Shown one piece after another: positions 63,280 to 64,000 of a DNA stretch of 64,000 nt; within the stretch, counting starts at the first letter, position 1; each line of letters opens with the position of its first letter. Origin of the DNA: Chromatiaceae bacterium (GTDB lineage: Bacteria; Pseudomonadota; Gammaproteobacteria; Chromatiales; Chromatiaceae); NCBI GenBank assembly GCA_024235215.1, contig JACKMU010000007.1:248001-312000 (forward strand), in the 5' to 3' direction. The notes under the pieces are model-generated. The model was not told the DNA's origin and made no database searches. It saw only the letters and a program-made list of their open reading frames with translations. The translations under genes and the position numbers were made by a program.

Positions 63280-64000
63280 TTAATTCGTCAGCCAGCCTCC
63301 GGTCGCCTGCAGAGGCTGCAGATTGTGCGGGCGGCTGACCCAGGCTGCCAAACCTCTGGTTGCATCCGACGTGTCGTGAAGCGCGGGCAATTCCAGCCGC
63401 CAACTGCCGTCCGCGGATTGCTGCGACCCCTGTTGCAGCACAACGAAATCGTGCCGCAGTTCCCTGCCGGCGTTCTCTCCCCGGCTGACTCGATTGGAGA
63501 GACCGCAGCCAAGCAGCGCCACGTTGAACACCAGAGGTTCGGATGCGCCAGTGTAAGTTGCACTGACCGTGGTGTCGGCGATGCTCACCCGCAGCTCCGC
63601 CGCCTCCTCCTCCGCCAGGGGCAAGGCACCGCCCCGGAACCATCCGCGCCACTCTCTGCCGTTGACCAGCAAACCAGGCGTATAGACGCTGCGGATATTT
63701 CCCTGCTGCTGATGGGTGCGTTGGCGATCGCTGTACTGCGGGCTGGCGAAACGGTCCGACCAGCCGATGTAGTCCCAGTAGTCGACGTGGAACGCCATCG
63801 GGACCAATCCACTCCACAGGCGAGGGTCCTGCTTGAGACGGGACAGCCAGGCGTCCGCTGGTGGGCAGCTGCTGCACCCCTCCGAGGTGAACAGCTCGAT
63901 CGTCGACACCCTGCCCGTTCCACTGGTGAAACGCTGAGGATCTGCTGCCTCGGCCGCCGGTGACAGCAGCAGCAGTGTCAGGACCAACCTGGCCGGATTG
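63280..64000 (-). CDS. DUF1223 secreted thioredoxin-like protein (N-terminus beyond window)
   Basis: Exported thioredoxin-fold protein of the DUF1223 family. The CSSCPP motif in LFTSEGCSSCPPADAWLS is the redox-type CxxC. A short hydrophobic signal (VLTLLLLSPAAEA) precedes it. The frame remains open to the right edge, so the true start is not visible. The 235 residues seen from 63987 carry nearly the whole domain. Function of the family is not established. Confidence 0.85.
   Translation of the reverse strand, partial: NPARLVLTLLLLSPAAEAADPQRFTSGTGRVSTIELFTSEGCSSCPPADAWLSRLKQDPRLWSGLVPMAFHVDYWDYIGWSDRFASPQYSDRQRTHQQQGNIRSVYTPGLLVNGREWRGWFRGGALPLAEEEAAELRVSIADTTVSATYTGASEPLVFNVALLGCGLSNRVSRGENAGRELRHDFVVLQQGSQQSADGSWRLELPALHDTSDATRGLAAWVSRPHNLQPLQATGGWLTN

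Noticed and set aside
1..64000. tRNA, rRNA genes or CRISPR arrays
   Set aside because: No direct-repeat arrays and no recognisable tRNA or rRNA signatures seen by eye; a covariance-model scan would be decisive.

Overview
The window is a stretch of a gammaproteobacterial chromosome with moderately high GC and dense genes. The gene set (yceD-rpmF-plsX-fab-tmk-holB cluster, sodium-pumping oxaloacetate decarboxylase, a [NiFe]-hydrogenase with Isp1/Isp2 subunits, a two-gene B12-dependent ribonucleotide reductase, many c-di-GMP and two-component proteins) fits an environmental, facultatively anaerobic, probably sulfur- or hydrogen-oxidising lineage such as Chromatiales/Sedimenticolaceae relatives. 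That placement is inferred from gene content only.

Layout. 1-8.9 kb (minus strand): fatty acid and phospholipid synthesis cluster yceD-rpmF-plsX-fabH-fabG-acpP-fabF-pabC-mltG-tmk-holB, with holB cut by the window edge and fabD missing from its usual place between fabH and fabG. 9-12.4 kb (minus): oadG-oadA-oadB, sitting between yceD and yceF, which are usually divergent neighbours. 12.5-18 kb: yceF, a lipoprotein overlapping a membrane adenylate cyclase, a phosphoribosyltransferase, a CheX/DUF3334-like protein and a degenerate guanylate-kinase-like protein. 18.1-24.1 kb (minus): hydrogenase locus hupD-hupH-like-hynS-isp1-isp2-hynL with an FNR-like site. 24.2-28.4 kb (plus): nrdJa-nrdJb behind a sigma70-like promoter and two NrdR boxes, then a 3-hydroxyisobutyrate-dehydrogenase-like gene.

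28.5-33.8 kb (minus): a signalling cluster of an HTH-receiver fusion, receiver-EAL, single receivers and a hybrid histidine kinase. The receivers form two paralogous pairs. 34.3-46.9 kb (minus): a small CPXCG protein, then a type I secretion locus: a 2420-residue RTX protein with an N-terminal lipase-like domain, an unknown exported protein, the HlyD-type adaptor and the HlyB-type ABC exporter. No TolC gene is present. 46.9-52.4 kb: a gene-free stretch holding a 168-bp MITE-like palindromic element, a receiver-GGDEF-EAL protein, a sensor kinase broken by two homopolymer frameshifts, and a receiver protein. 52.6-59.4 kb: a dienoyl-CoA-reductase-like SDR, then a five-gene dipeptide/oligopeptide ABC transporter operon. 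59.5-64 kb: a hybrid kinase, an SRAP (YedK) protein, ArfB, MsrB with two good start sites, and a DUF1223 protein running off the right edge.

There are no rRNA or tRNA genes and no CRISPR array that I can see. The observations most worth following are the RTX locus with its unknown exported partner, the MITE-like element, the paralogous receiver cluster with an HTH-receiver fusion, the hydrogenase operon control region, the two-start MsrB, and the twice-frameshifted kinase.
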